Shown piece after piece: positions 45,476 through 55,844 of a stretch of 64,000 bases of DNA. The position numbers were made by a program, and so were the translations under genes. Numbering within the stretch: the stretch's first letter is position 1; each line of letters begins with the position of its first letter. The notes under the pieces were generated by a model. It worked only from the letters and a program-made list of their open reading frames with translations. It was not told the DNA's origin and made no database searches. The stretch comes from Cudoniella acicularis (Eukaryota > Ascomycota > Leotiomycetes > Helotiales > Helotiaceae): the NCBI GenBank assembly GCA_013054445.1, contig JAAMPI010000015.1, positions 1-64,000 of the forward strand. Reading direction: 5' to 3'.

Positions 45476-45620
45476 CCTGACGGTCACTATTTCATTTCAA
45501 GTGCCAGGTGCTGTTATCAAGGAGCTATTTTGGATTCTATTTTGGGCTTACATTTCCTAATCTAGAACAGTTGATACTCTACTTCATACTTAATATATCA
45601 TCCAGTTTCTGATTAATATT

Positions 45621-45845
45621 TACTCGGCTAGGTTTTACTAAGAGCCGTGCTCGATATTTATCCTATATAGGGTAGTATTAAAAATACCTCAGGAGTAAAA
45701 TCACTCACCTTTATAAAGCGAAATATTATAAAAGGACGCGAAAAGAGACTAATTACTACAATATCTATAGGTTACTGTCCTACTGTGAGTACCTTAGCTA
45801 GCCTTTAATAATTTCCACGGCCCTCATGAAAAAACGGACAAAGTA
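45621..45845 (+). mobile_element. MITE family copy B (~225 bp)
   Basis: Begins TACTCGGCTAGGTTTTACTAAG and ends GCCCTCATGAAAAAACGGAC..AGTA. It shares interior blocks with copies A, C and D (AAAATCACTCACCTTTATAAAGC, AAAGAGACTAATTACTA, GGTTACTGTCCTACTGTGAGTACC). Its TIRs carry more mismatches than those of copy A. It lies between the FMP52 stop and the 3' end of the small mitochondrial-type gene. Confidence 0.85.
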
Positions 45846-45983
45846 ACTTCTGAGGTATGTCAAGCATTGATTTATCTATTCCCATTTCGCTATATCAATT
45901 CTTCATGATCCTATACACTTAGTACCTAACCCCATTTCTGTCCCACATAGTCACATTTATACTCACTTTCCCACACTTCACTC

Positions 45984-46531
45984 TCAACTCTTACCCGCCT
46001 TCTTCACACTTCCAAATCCCGTACCTCTCTTGCCAGCTCCACTCTCATCCCCAGCACTCTTCTCCGCACCACCCTCCTGCTCTCCCCTCGGCTTACTAAC
46101 TTCCTGATTCGCCTGACTAACTTCTAGCGAATTCGTATCTTTCTATACCAGCACACAGATTAGCATACCACTGAATTTCACAGCGCTTTCCAAAAAATTA
46201 CCCTTTAACCCCTCAAAAAGAGAACACCTGATAGGAAGGAAAGAATGAAAACAAACGCACACCCACCTCCCTACCAGTAACCCTCCTCTCCTCATCCGGC
46301 CTAGTGCTCTCGTGGGATCAAAAGCCGCCTTCTGCGCCTTCGCACTCTGATCATCCGTTCCGCTTTTACTATACTCCGTCGCTCCGTGTTGATACTATCT
46401 TTATCTTGACTGTCTTTCTTTGGGAGCCTTCTTGTTGTTGTTGTTTGTGAGAAGGCTGCTGCTGCTCTGTTTGGGATTGTGGTGGTGAGGGGGGAACGGA
46501 GGAGGAGAGCGCGTCGGGGGAGGGGTGGCAT
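45984..46531 (-). pseudogene. Small mitochondrial-type conserved fungal protein, frameshifted
   Basis: Exon 1 is 46531-46267 (ATG at 46531) and exon 2 is 46142-45984. The N-terminus MPPLPRRALLLRSPLTTT is presequence-like, followed by RRLPKKDSQDKDSINTE. The expected continuation EYSKSGTDDQSAKAQKAAFDP lies one frame away, and STRPDEERRVTGRE lies in the third frame. Exon 2 reads KDTNSLEVSQANQEVSKPR and ends with a Gly/Lys-rich tail. Two single-base deletions (near 46375 and near 46310) explain the shifts. Adding two bases makes exon 1 267 nt, in exact phase with exon 2 (about 141 aa). I know this composition from small mitochondrial proteins of ascomycetes but no function. A sequencing error is an alternative to decay. 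Confidence 0.55.
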
Positions 46532-46894
46532 TTTCTTTTTTTGGCTGTTTGGGATTTGTTGGGTAAGGGAGTGAGTGACTTGGATGGAATGGAGTTGAAT
46601 TGGAATGATGTAATGGAAGGAGCAAGGGTGAGTGAGATTGTTACTGAAGGTGTTTATTAGTTTGGAGACTTGGAGTTGCACTAGGTGGTAGAATGCAGTT
46701 CAAATCTGACTTGAGGAGGGAATAACAAAGACACAAAACATACTTTTGTACGGATCTTAAAATACCAGACCACTGTCCAGAATTGTGAAGTCAATTGAAA
46801 ATCCTTGTTCTGACAGGGGAGACTTGACGTCGAGGCTCGCAATATATCGTATACGTCATTGCATTCGCTAATTCTCATCGACTTCTCCACAATC

Positions 46895-47121
46895 CTACTC
46901 GGCTGGGTTTTGCTGAGGGCCGCACTCGATATCCAGCCTACTTAAGGTAGTGTTAAGAATACCTCACAAGAGTAAAATCACTCACCTTTATAAAGCGAAT
47001 ATTGCGAAAGGACGCGAAAAGACACTAATTACTACTACATCTATAGGTTAATATCTTACTGTAAGTATCTTAACTTGCTTTTAATAATTTCTACAGCCCT
47101 AACGAAAAACCGGACTGAGTA
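46895..47121 (+). mobile_element. MITE family copy C (~227 bp)
   Basis: Begins TACTCGGCTGGGTTTTGCTG and ends GCCCTAACGAAAAACCGG..TGAGTA. It has the same interior as copies A, B and D, including GTTAAGAATACCTCA and TTAATAATTTCTACAGCCC. It is flanked by TA at both ends. It sits between the small mitochondrial-type gene and the 3' end of the SNF2 ATPase gene. Confidence 0.87.
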
Positions 47122-47396
47122 TATGTCGTCGTAAAATGCCGTACACATGACCTCGCATTTTAAATTCACCAATGATTACTTAGAGGTAACAAACAAGAAA
47201 TAAATTTCCTGTGGATGCAACTCGTGGAAAATATGTCTGATTGAATGGGAAATTTTATAGACAGAAGCCCTCCAAAACGGGTATCATTATCCATCTCCCT
47301 CGTCTCTATCCAGACAATAAACGCCAATATTAGATCTACCAGAACAAACGAACGCCTGTGACCACCTTCACCCAGAATTTTTACCCATAGACAAGA

Positions 47397-50300
47397 TCAC
47401 CACCTTCTACCATATACATTATCTTCTCTAACAGTAGAAGAAGGCTTTGCGCTTGGTAGTCGATCACGAGAAATAGGTCCGTCTCGGCTCGAAGCACTAC
47501 TATTTGTGAGGGAAACATTCTTCAATATCTTAGCCTTCATTGCCAAGTCGTATTGGGCTGCACCGGGTGCTGGTGGAGCATGCTCTGCATCGCGTCGGAA
47601 CAGTTGAAGGATTTCCTTCATACCAAGTTTTCCAGCCCCACCTTTGCCGCCTTCGATTGTCTGCTTTGCAAGCTCGCGTTTTTTTCTCTTGGAGATCAAG
47701 AATTCGCTCTTCGACGGAGTCTTTAACTGTAATCTTGTACACAATTACATCAATCTTTTGCGTCAATCGATGCACTCGATCAATTGCTTGCTCTTCGACA
47801 AACTAGCTTCAATTAGCATAGGTAAAACTTATGGTATGAACCGATTTTGACTCACTGGATTCCAGAAAGGTTCAAGAATAACGACTCGTGTGGCGGCGGT
47901 GAGATTGAGCCCCAAAGATCCGCATTTGAGACTACAAAGTAATATTCGGCAGCTTTTGTCGTTTCGTAATTTGCTGAGACTTGCCTCACGAAGGTCATTC
48001 TTCATACTCCCATCGTATCTGGTAAATTTGAAGCCCTTCTGGCGTAAGAATGGCTCAATGAGATCCAGCATTGATGTAAATTGTGAGAAGACAATGAATT
48101 TGTGCTCTGCAGCTTCCTTTCCGAGAATCTTCATTAGATGCGTGATCTTAGTCGAAGTTACTATAGTTGCGAGTTGAGCTTCTTCATCATCAGATGACTG
48201 GATTTCATCCTCAACTTCTGAGCCTGAGCCTGAGTCGGAATCAGAATCAGATCCAGCTTCCGAGCCCGAATCCGAGTTTGATTCCGAGTTAGAGTTATCC
48301 AATTTGATTGGCTTCTTCATTGTACCTAGTTTCTGAAGATCGGGAAAGGTATCATCAGAGTCAAGCCATTCACCTCCACCTTCGCAATTCTCATCGGCGG
48401 CTCCGCCAGCCTTTCCGAGCCTCAAAGAGCCCTGCTCTTCTTTTGGGACAACCCAGGATCCTTCCTGGTCCTTGTCTTCGTCGTCGTCGTCGTCGTCACT
48501 GTCGCGGATGATTGCTCGGTTCCGTGGCTTTCGTACAACAGTCTCAGACTCTTTCTTGCCTTCGCGGGTATGCTTGTGTTTCTTCTTGTCTTTCTGAGAC
48601 TTGTGCTTCTTGCTGACAGCTTTTAGATCTGCTTCGCAATCCAGACAACGAATAGCCCCGTCGGCAATAGCTTGCTTTCCAAGATCAAGTTGGCAAACTT
48701 CGCATTTTTTCGAGCCCATACCCATAGCCCCAAACATGTCTGCCATATCATCAACATCTGCATTCGATGCCTTGGCTTTTTGGGACGAGGTAGCTCCACC
48801 ATCACCTGCGAGAGCCTCGCTGTCTTTAGCAAGTTTGCCAGCAACGAGCTTGGGATGATTGCAGGCCTGTCTGAGTCGTAATAGTAAAACCAAGGCACTT
48901 GCATAATTAACTTTCTCGCCACTCATCATCTGCTCAATGCTTGCATCGGTGCGCTGCTCTAGACGCTCGTAGAATCGACGCTCTTCGGGGGAGAATTCTG
49001 CAAAAACCTTTTCGATCCTGCGCTCTGTGACTTTGAAACCAGTAGTGCTAGCTTCTCCTGGTGCGGATGGTTTCCCTCCAGGATTCAAAGCACCCTCTTT
49101 GGTAAGAATGTCCTTAGTCCGACGCTTCATAAAGATCTTCAAATAATGACGAAGACGTTTAATGGCAACGTCTCCTCTACCGTTCTTCATGGGACGATCG
49201 ATCTGCTCCTTGAATTCTCGCAGATCATCGTAAGGCTTAATACGCAGGAATTTGATCAAGCTTTGTAGCTCATCTAGGTTGTTTTGCATTGGCGTACCAG
49301 TCAAGCACCATCGGTATTCGCTTCGCAGCGCATAGCATGCTTGAGTGGCTTTGGCATTTCGGTTCTTGATGGTGTGAGCTTCATCCAGAATAACCCGATA
49401 CCAATGGAGGCCAAAACATCCGACTTTGAGGCCATTTTCATCTTTGGAAGAATTTCCAAATTCAGAGACAAGAATCTGGTATGTGGTGATTACAACATCG
49501 TACTTCTTCAGATCCTGGAAATGCTTTGTCCGTTGAGGCCCGTGATGGACAATGACGCGGAGGGAATGAGAGCTTTCAACCTTGTCGTTGATTTCCAATT
49601 CCCATTGGCGAATGAGGGCAAGAGGTGCGACTACCAAGGTGCACTTTTCTATGCCGGAAGGCAACTTTCGCTTGGCAATAACATCCTCATCTGTCGGCTT
49701 TGGATTATTGAGAATGAGTGATATGGACTGCAAGGTCTTGCCAAGTCCCATGTCATCAGCAAGAATTCCACCTTTTGGAACTCGTCCTTTTTTGCCTGTT
49801 CCAAGCTCTCTGCCTCTCATCCAATCAAGGCCTTCCACTTGGTGCGGCAGGAGTTTGACTTTAACACCCTCAACGGTACCATCATCTTCCTCTTCCTCCT
49901 CCGAGTCGACTTCTAGTTTTTCTTCAACATTGAGGCCCTTGAGTTTGTCTGCAAGGTCATCTGTCTCTGCATCTTTTTTCTTTCTACGGGATCGAGTCCG
50001 CGGCATATCATCCTCATCCTCCATCACCCCTTCAAGCAGAGCCTTAAGATCTTCTTGTGCCTTTGCAGGATCCACCCAGGTAAAAGGATCAGGAACTGTC
50101 ATTGTAGGCCGGTAATCGTTTCTGGTAAGGTCGATATAGTTGTTTCCGGTATTGATGGATGAGAAACCTCCATATGTGCTTCCCATCGAACCGAAAGTAG
50201 GTGGAGGAGCGGATTGAGTCGTTGTATATACCGCCGATCCTGGTACTGGAGCGCGAACTGGTGCCGAGGTGTTTGATGAATACCTGATAGGGGTTAGCTC

Positions 50301-51295
50301 GAATCATTTTTTTGTCGGGGTTGTATTACGCATATCTGGTTTGTTCTTGGTACGCAGCAGGAGCCTTTGGAAGCAATGGGTCCATGGCTTTTCGAGTGGT
50401 ATCTTTGAGAGCTTGAAGACTGGGATTTCCTATCATGGATTTCCAAATTAGCGCTATGCTTCTAGTATATGCACAGCTGAGGGTCCATACCCAACTTGTC
50501 TACCTCTCGGTGATGTTCTGGTCGAGATTTTGGCTGAATAAATAAGCCAGAGTCTTTTTGCACAGGTCTATGAAGAGGTGAGTGCGGCAGTGTAGGTTGG
50601 CCGAACTGCGGAACAGCAGACTGTGGAGGTTTTGAGGCAAGGCCGTCAGGAATTCGAGGGGGTTGCTCGTTAGCCATGACTGGACGAAGGGGCGCCTTTG
50701 CAGGTGATCGTTCATTGACCATCTTGTTTTGGGATGTCTCTTTCGAAGCACCGAACACAAACGGGATCGGAGAGTCGGTCTCGTTCAGATTTGAGACAGA
50801 GCCAGTGAAGTCAAAAGACGGAGGAGTCTTGGGTGATGAGAGCGGACCCGAGGTATGTTTTGTCGAGCCAGGAGTGCTGGATGACGGAGGGGTTTGGAAT
50901 GATTTAAATGAGAATATCGAGCTCGAATCGCCGAGGTCGCTAAGGTTATGGGATTGCTGCTGGTTTTCTGGAGATTGGAATCGACCTTCTGAAAATGAAT
51001 ATGTCGTCGTTGCGCTCGGGTTTGTCGAGTCTGGGGCTCTCTTGCTAGCACACCCTATTCTCTGGTCCCCAAAAGCTGGGGTTTCCTGAGAACTTGATGT
51101 GTTATGAGGCGCAAAAACTTTCCTACTGGAACAGGTCAGAGGGTGATTTTGCGAAGGCCAATGTGATTATCGCGTACCTCATGAAGTCGATATGTTTAGA
51201 AATCTGTTGTTGTCAGATACAGGGAACAATTGGCAAAGGCGCTCGGAGAAAGCTGTCGCGTCCGCGTCGTCGTCATAGGCAACCCTTATCAGCAT
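47397..51295 (-). CDS. SNF2-family DNA-dependent ATPase (Rad5/16-Lodestar-like group), with three apparent indels
   Basis: Exons: 51295-50491, 50429-50330, 50283-47856 and 47802-47397. Helicase motifs are complete: I LADDMGLGKTLQ, II VILDEAHTIKN, III LTGTPMQNN, IV FIVFSQFTSMLDL, V SLKCGSLGLNL, VI DRVHRLTQ (T where Gly is usual). A CxxC...CxxC pair (CEVCQ and CLDCE) and Asp/Ser/Lys-rich tracts lie between the lobes. It should remodel chromatin or displace proteins from DNA in the nucleus. Three breaks appear. In exon 1, NNRFL to TYRLHEV needs one A fewer (near 51200), and GLRKITL to TCSSRKV needs CT removed (near 51145). In exon 4, LQEKK to RELAKQTIEG needs six A's where seven are present (near 47680). 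With these three allowed for, all exon phases agree and the protein is about 1,244 aa. Either recent decay or base-call errors is possible. Confidence 0.8.
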
Positions 51296-51360
51296 TTGCC
51301 GATTAAGAAAACCACTTTACACGAAATCATATCGAGGCACGTTCTCGTCTAAAGTTTGCA

Positions 51361-51595
51361 ACACTCGGTCCGGTTTTTTGTGAGAGCCGTAAAAATTATT
51401 AAAGACTAGTTAAGGTACTCACAGTAGGACAGTAACCTATAAATATCGTAGTAATTAATCCCTTTTTGAGTCCTTTCGTAATATTAGCTTTATAAAGGTG
51501 AGTGACTTTGCTCGTATAAGGTATTCTTAACACTACCTAGGTACCCTATGTAGGTTGGATATCGAGTGCGGCCCTCAGCAAAAACCCAGCCGAGT
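51361..51595 (-). mobile_element. MITE family copy D (~235 bp, reverse orientation)
   Basis: This is the reverse complement of copies A-C. It begins ACTCGGTCCGGTTTTTTGTG and ends CGGCCCTCAGCAAAAACCC..GAGTA. Interior blocks TTAATCCCTTTTTGAGTCC and AAAGGTGAGTGACTTTGC match in inverted order. It lies 66 bp upstream of the SNF2 ATPase start codon, so it forms part of that promoter or leader, and between that gene and the 3' end of the RSM1-like gene. Confidence 0.85.
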
Positions 51596-51761
51596 AAATG
51601 GGACGATAGTGTATAGCTTAGTATTATATGCAATGTTGGGTATCTTCAATAAGCAACCTAGCACCAGAGTTTCCGCAAACTGCATATTCATACAACCATT
51701 CCACTATCCTCAAATATAAGCCTTCCACCCCCCCATATGCCAGTGATTCTGAGCTGCCAAA

Positions 51762-53233
51762 TCAAGTAGGTGTTTTCCCTTTTGAGCTTTGTAATTTCTT
51801 TGATCCTTTTGTATCAAAAAGGCTTTTCACCCGTCTCAGCCTTGCCCATCGTTCCTTATCTTTCTCATCTCTGATCTTCGTGTTTTCGATCTCGCGATTC
51901 TCATCAATAGAACTACCAGCCTCACTCGTAGTGTCTGGAGCAATCTGTATTGAAGCCCTCGCCCCCGGACTCTGATGTCGCAAATAATAGTCGTTCTTTA
52001 ACAGCCGTATCAGAATTTGCCAACCAGCCATCGCAGATGACCCTGATGCTGCTGCCGCCTTCAATCCATTTTGTGAAGATGGGTTTCGCCAGGGGCAGTA
52101 ATCCCGGTGCTCTTTCACGACATCCAGGCAATTCACAACAGCTCCCATAGTTTCCTCGCCGGTTTGGTCGACTTCCTTGCTCTTGAAGAGCCACAAACCA
52201 AGGACCCTAAAGCATGCCTGGCAAGAGACTGAGCCAGGCTGAGGTCCAAGACGATCATGCGTGTATCCCTGCCATCCACACAAAGCCATCATGAGTGCCA
52301 CCTTGTTGGCTTCTGGAAGAAGTATCCCACCCTCTGCAGCTGCCGCTGCCGCTGAGGGTGCAAAGAAGTCCTTTGGCAAATACCCTATCATGGCCTCCAA
52401 ATCCAGCTCCGAAGGAATTCGCATATTGAACATGTACGGCAAGTTATCTTTTCTGTTGCGCACCTCCTTATATCGATTTTGAAGAGACTCGATAGTTGTC
52501 GGTGCATGAGTTAAAGGGAGTTTAAATATAGAATCTGGACACATTAGAGAGTTCCTGTTGACCGCGGAGTGAGCTTGTTACCATCACAACCTCTCTTTCT
52601 CCAAAGGCAATTTTTCTCGTGCGAAGTCACGATAAGACCGACGTATTTATCAACGAGAGTATCTTCTGAAATAACCAACGATCAGTAAAAGTCTCAAGAG
52701 CTCTCAAGAGAGAACACACCGATATTTTGCGCGATATATACTGGCTCTTCTTTCCCATCCACTTCCTTCTTATTCAGTTTCACCAGAATTTCGACGTTGC
52801 AGAGGCTACATCGAACCCTCTCAAACTTCTGGCACACCCATCCGCGTTTGGCCCATTCTACTTCGTTGACCCGTGCTGGCTTGGGGGTCCAATCTGTGAG
52901 GCTCGAAAATGACTTCAGACGCTTGAGGAACTCCGTGCGATCCCATGGAGCATATTTTGGAGCTTCAGTGGTTGGGGTTGAAGTAACAGTCGATGCGGAC
53001 TTTTTATGTCCCATAGCTGTCGATGGCAGTCGTCTTGTAATTATGGGTGTCGAAGTTGAAGAAGTCTCCTCGCTCGGAGTCGGGTTGGAGCCACTAATCC
53101 GGCGTTTCTTAGATTGGGTGGCATTGTTTGTGGTTGTTGTGTCGTTATTTACTTCTTCGATGGAAAGTGAGGTCGTTGACTTATTGCCGATGCCGTTCAG
53201 TAGCGCGTTGAACTTCCGTTTTGTCGCGTTCAT
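51762..53233 (-). CDS. rsm1: C3HC zinc-finger / Rsm1-like protein (mRNA export factor)
   Basis: Three exons, 53233-52720, 52665-52582 and 52534-51762, join in frame to 456 aa. The N-terminal ~110 residues are Ser/Thr-rich with a KKRR basic signal. The C3HC finger starts APWDRTEFLKRLKSF and has WAKRGWVC, VRCSLCN and HEKNCLWRKRGCD in exon 2. The Rsm1-like C-terminal region has VALMMALCGWQGY, SVSCQACFRVLGLWLF and HRDYCPWRNPSSQNG, i.e. a second Cys/His site like the NIPA family. In fission yeast Rsm1 supports mRNA export. The gene is divergent from MET22, with 594 bp between starts. Confidence 0.9.
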
Positions 53234-53827
53234 GGCTCCTTGTGCGCTGCTATTGTATTTGTGGAAAATGGGAACGGTGAAGTTTGAAAGGGCTGAGGAA
53301 AAACGGTGGTGGTAAAAGAACCTTTGGTTCTCACCATTCGTTTGAACATCAACATCTCGGAGAAATCCAAGCTCCTTAGCCCGTGCCATCCATGCTCCGT
53401 GCAAGGCCCACAAAAGCAATTCAATTGACTCGAGGCGAGGCCGGCCCTACGCAAGCTTGTTCTCGATTTTCTATGAAAGCCCTTTGACGAGTTCGAGCTA
53501 TATCTGAATCAATTCATACGTTGTCTTGTGGAACCTCTTGTAACTCCACCGTAGCAATAGTCCATTTGAGATTCAATTGCTACACAGATTCATCAGCCCA
53601 TCGCCATTATTGTCCCATTACACATCATTAAGGTCTCGGCCCAGCCTCCCAAGGATCAAATCGCACTAGATTATTCACGTAGGATTCACTCACCCAGGGT
53701 TACTCCACGCAGAATTTTATTCTTTTCACTTATTATCTTGACGCTGGCTGCCATAACAAAGTCCTGGCATCACTTTTCTCTTCTGTCCAGCCATCTTCCT
53801 TCTAAAACTCTTTTTACCGCAACCAAA
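53234..53827. promoter_or_regulatory. Divergent promoter region, RSM1-like / MET22
   Basis: 594 bp between two start codons in opposite directions. An in-frame minus-strand tract upstream of 53233 has no ATG, so it is taken as leader. No specific site is assigned. Confidence 0.4.
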
Positions 53828-54892
53828 ATGTCTATCTACAGCAAAGAACTGGAAGTCGCCGAGCTGGCAGTGCAAAGAGCTAGTATCTTGACCAAGAAAG
53901 TCTTCCACGAAAAGGCTAAAGGCACAGTCTCTAAGGATGACAAGTCTCCTGTCACCATTGGTGATTTCGGTGCTCAAGCTCTCATCATTCAAGCTATCAA
54001 GAAGAACTTCCCGAACGACGAAGTTGTTGGCGAGGAGGAAGCTAGCACTTTGAGAGATGACCACAAGCTTCGCGATCAAATTTGGGCTCTGGTTGAGGGT
54101 ACTAAGCTTGCCGATGCTGAGGCAGAGAAAGTATTGGGAGGTCCAGTTGAAAGTGTTGAGGCTATGCTGGATGCCATTGATGCTGGAAACAGTGCTGGGG
54201 GTAGCAGAGGGAGAATCTGGGCATTAGATCCAATTGATGGGACTAAGGGTTTCCTCAGAGGTGGCCAGTATGCTGTCTGTCTGGCATTGATGGTGGATGG
54301 CGATGTGAAGGTGGGTGTGCTCGGTTGTCCCAACCTTCCCATCGATGATTCCGCCCCTCTAGCTGCAGACGCTGGTGTGGATCAGACCGACGCCGAAGGA
54401 AAGGGTGTCCTTTTCTCTGCAGTTTCCGGTCAAGGCGCAGTTAGTAGACCATTGGGGACCGCTGGGTTAGGGAAAGGCCAGCCTATTCACATGAAGCCTG
54501 TTAACGATATCACTCAAGCCACCTTTTGCGAGAGCGTGGAGGCAGGGCACTCATCCCATGGAGATCAACATGCCATAGCCTTGAAGCTGAGGATCAGCAA
54601 GCCCAGTGTCAGAATGGATTCGCAGGCAAAATATGGATCAATTGCAAGAGGAGCAGGAGACATCTATCTCAGATTGCCGACGAGCGCTACCTATCAGGAG
54701 AAGATCTGGGACCACGCAGCTGGAGATCTGATTGTGAGGGAGGCGGGTGGACAGGTCACGGATACTCTTGGTAGAAGACTGGACTTCAGTAAGGGCAGGA
54801 CATTGGCCGAAAACAAAGGCGTCGTTGCTGCCCCTATTGCTGTACATGATCATGTTCTGGAAGCGGTCAAAGAAGTTCTGTCCAAAAAATAG
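53828..54892 (+). CDS. MET22: 3'(2'),5'-bisphosphate nucleotidase
   Basis: Single exon of 354 aa, about the length of yeast Hal2/Met22 (357). The ATG at 53828 (aaccaaaATGTC) is the first in frame. Metal-site motifs of the lithium-sensitive phosphatase family are present: SPVTIGDFGAQAL, DEVVGEEEAS (Glu ligands), WALDPIDGTKGFLRGG (DPIDGT) and IWDHAAGDLIVREAGG. It hydrolyses 3'-phosphoadenosine 5'-phosphate (PAP) from sulfate assimilation to AMP, preventing PAP from inhibiting RNA-processing exonucleases. It is a target of Na+/Li+ toxicity in yeast. It is functionally linked to MET10, about 10 kb away. It converges on MRPL6 with 100 bp between stops. Confidence 0.96.
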   Translation: MSIYSKELEVAELAVQRASILTKKVFHEKAKGTVSKDDKSPVTIGDFGAQALIIQAIKKNFPNDEVVGEEEASTLRDDHKLRDQIWALVEGTKLADAEAEKVLGGPVESVEAMLDAIDAGNSAGGSRGRIWALDPIDGTKGFLRGGQYAVCLALMVDGDVKVGVLGCPNLPIDDSAPLAADAGVDQTDAEGKGVLFSAVSGQGAVSRPLGTAGLGKGQPIHMKPVNDITQATFCESVEAGHSSHGDQHAIALKLRISKPSVRMDSQAKYGSIARGAGDIYLRLPTSATYQEKIWDHAAGDLIVREAGGQVTDTLGRRLDFSKGRTLAENKGVVAAPIAVHDHVLEAVKEVLSKK

Positions 54893-54992
54893 ACTATGGT
54901 AGAGCACTCGAATTTACATCACATTGATTTCCAAGGCATTGAATCGTATTCATACAATGTAGTTCCATAAAATACAGGTGAGAAACCTCTCT

Positions 54993-55844
54993 CTACTTAA
55001 TCTTCTTCGCCTTCAGCTTAATCGTCTCTCCGTTCACAAAGATGCCCTTCCCCTTATAAGGCTCTGGTTTCCTCCACATCCGTATCTTCGCCGCAAACTG
55101 TAAAATGACCTCTTTCTCCACGCCTTCCAGTAATATTCTGGTGGGTTGTGGAACGGAAGCCTTCACGCCCTTTGGTACGGGTAGCTCGATTGGATGAGAA
55201 TACCCAACCTTCAAAGCAACGAATTGCTGGCCTTCGAACTCGGGAGAAACCGTAGTAGCAGTGTTTTCAATCGTAGCCCTGTACCCAACACCTACTAATC
55301 GAAGGATCGCCGTATGTCCCTCTGAAACTCCGAGAATGTGGTTCTGCAAGTAGGCCCGGGTAGTCCCTAACAGGTATTAGTACTCAGGCTGGAGAGGACT
55401 TTTTAGATGCCATACCCCACATTTCCCTTTGCTTCTTGACCTCTTTATCTTCCACACTAACATATGCCTTCCTGGCTGCTTCGTCATGTACCAAATTTAT
55501 GAATGGGGGAATTGTCATGGACATTTTTCCTGCACAGAAGTTAGTTGAGCTCTGCAGCGATTGACGCTGAACATACCTAGGGGCCCCTCAATCTGCACAG
55601 TCGATCGAGCTGCCAACGGCAATGCCCAGCAATTTTTACGAGCAAGAGGTGGTAGGACAGTGAAATTGACCCCGGGTGGTATCGAAAGAGCAGCTTTCCC
55701 AATTTGTGAAGCGTGCTGAGGCGTCGAAGAAAACGGTCGTGACTGAGAAATTGGGAAAGCTGGGAGGAGGAATGCAGGTATCGAGGCCGAAGGAGCTGAG
55801 GCGATCGCCCTCTCGAGGCCTTTACTCCTCGTCGTGGAAAGCAT
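54993..55844 (-). CDS. MRPL6: Mitochondrial large-subunit ribosomal protein L6 (uL6m)
   Basis: Three exons, 55844-55577, 55529-55416 and 55366-54993, join in frame to 251 aa. The chosen start at 55844 (MLSTTRSKGLERAIAS) gives a mitochondrial presequence with RPFSSTPQ. An upstream in-frame ATG at 55976 would add 44 residues and is less likely. L6 segments: VQIEGPLGKMSM (split by intron 1), MWGTTRAYLQNHILGVSEGH, ILRLVGVGYRA, and the family signature MWRKPEPYKGKGIFV. It is a structural component of the mitochondrial 54S subunit near the sarcin-ricin loop. It is convergent with MET22. Confidence 0.94.
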
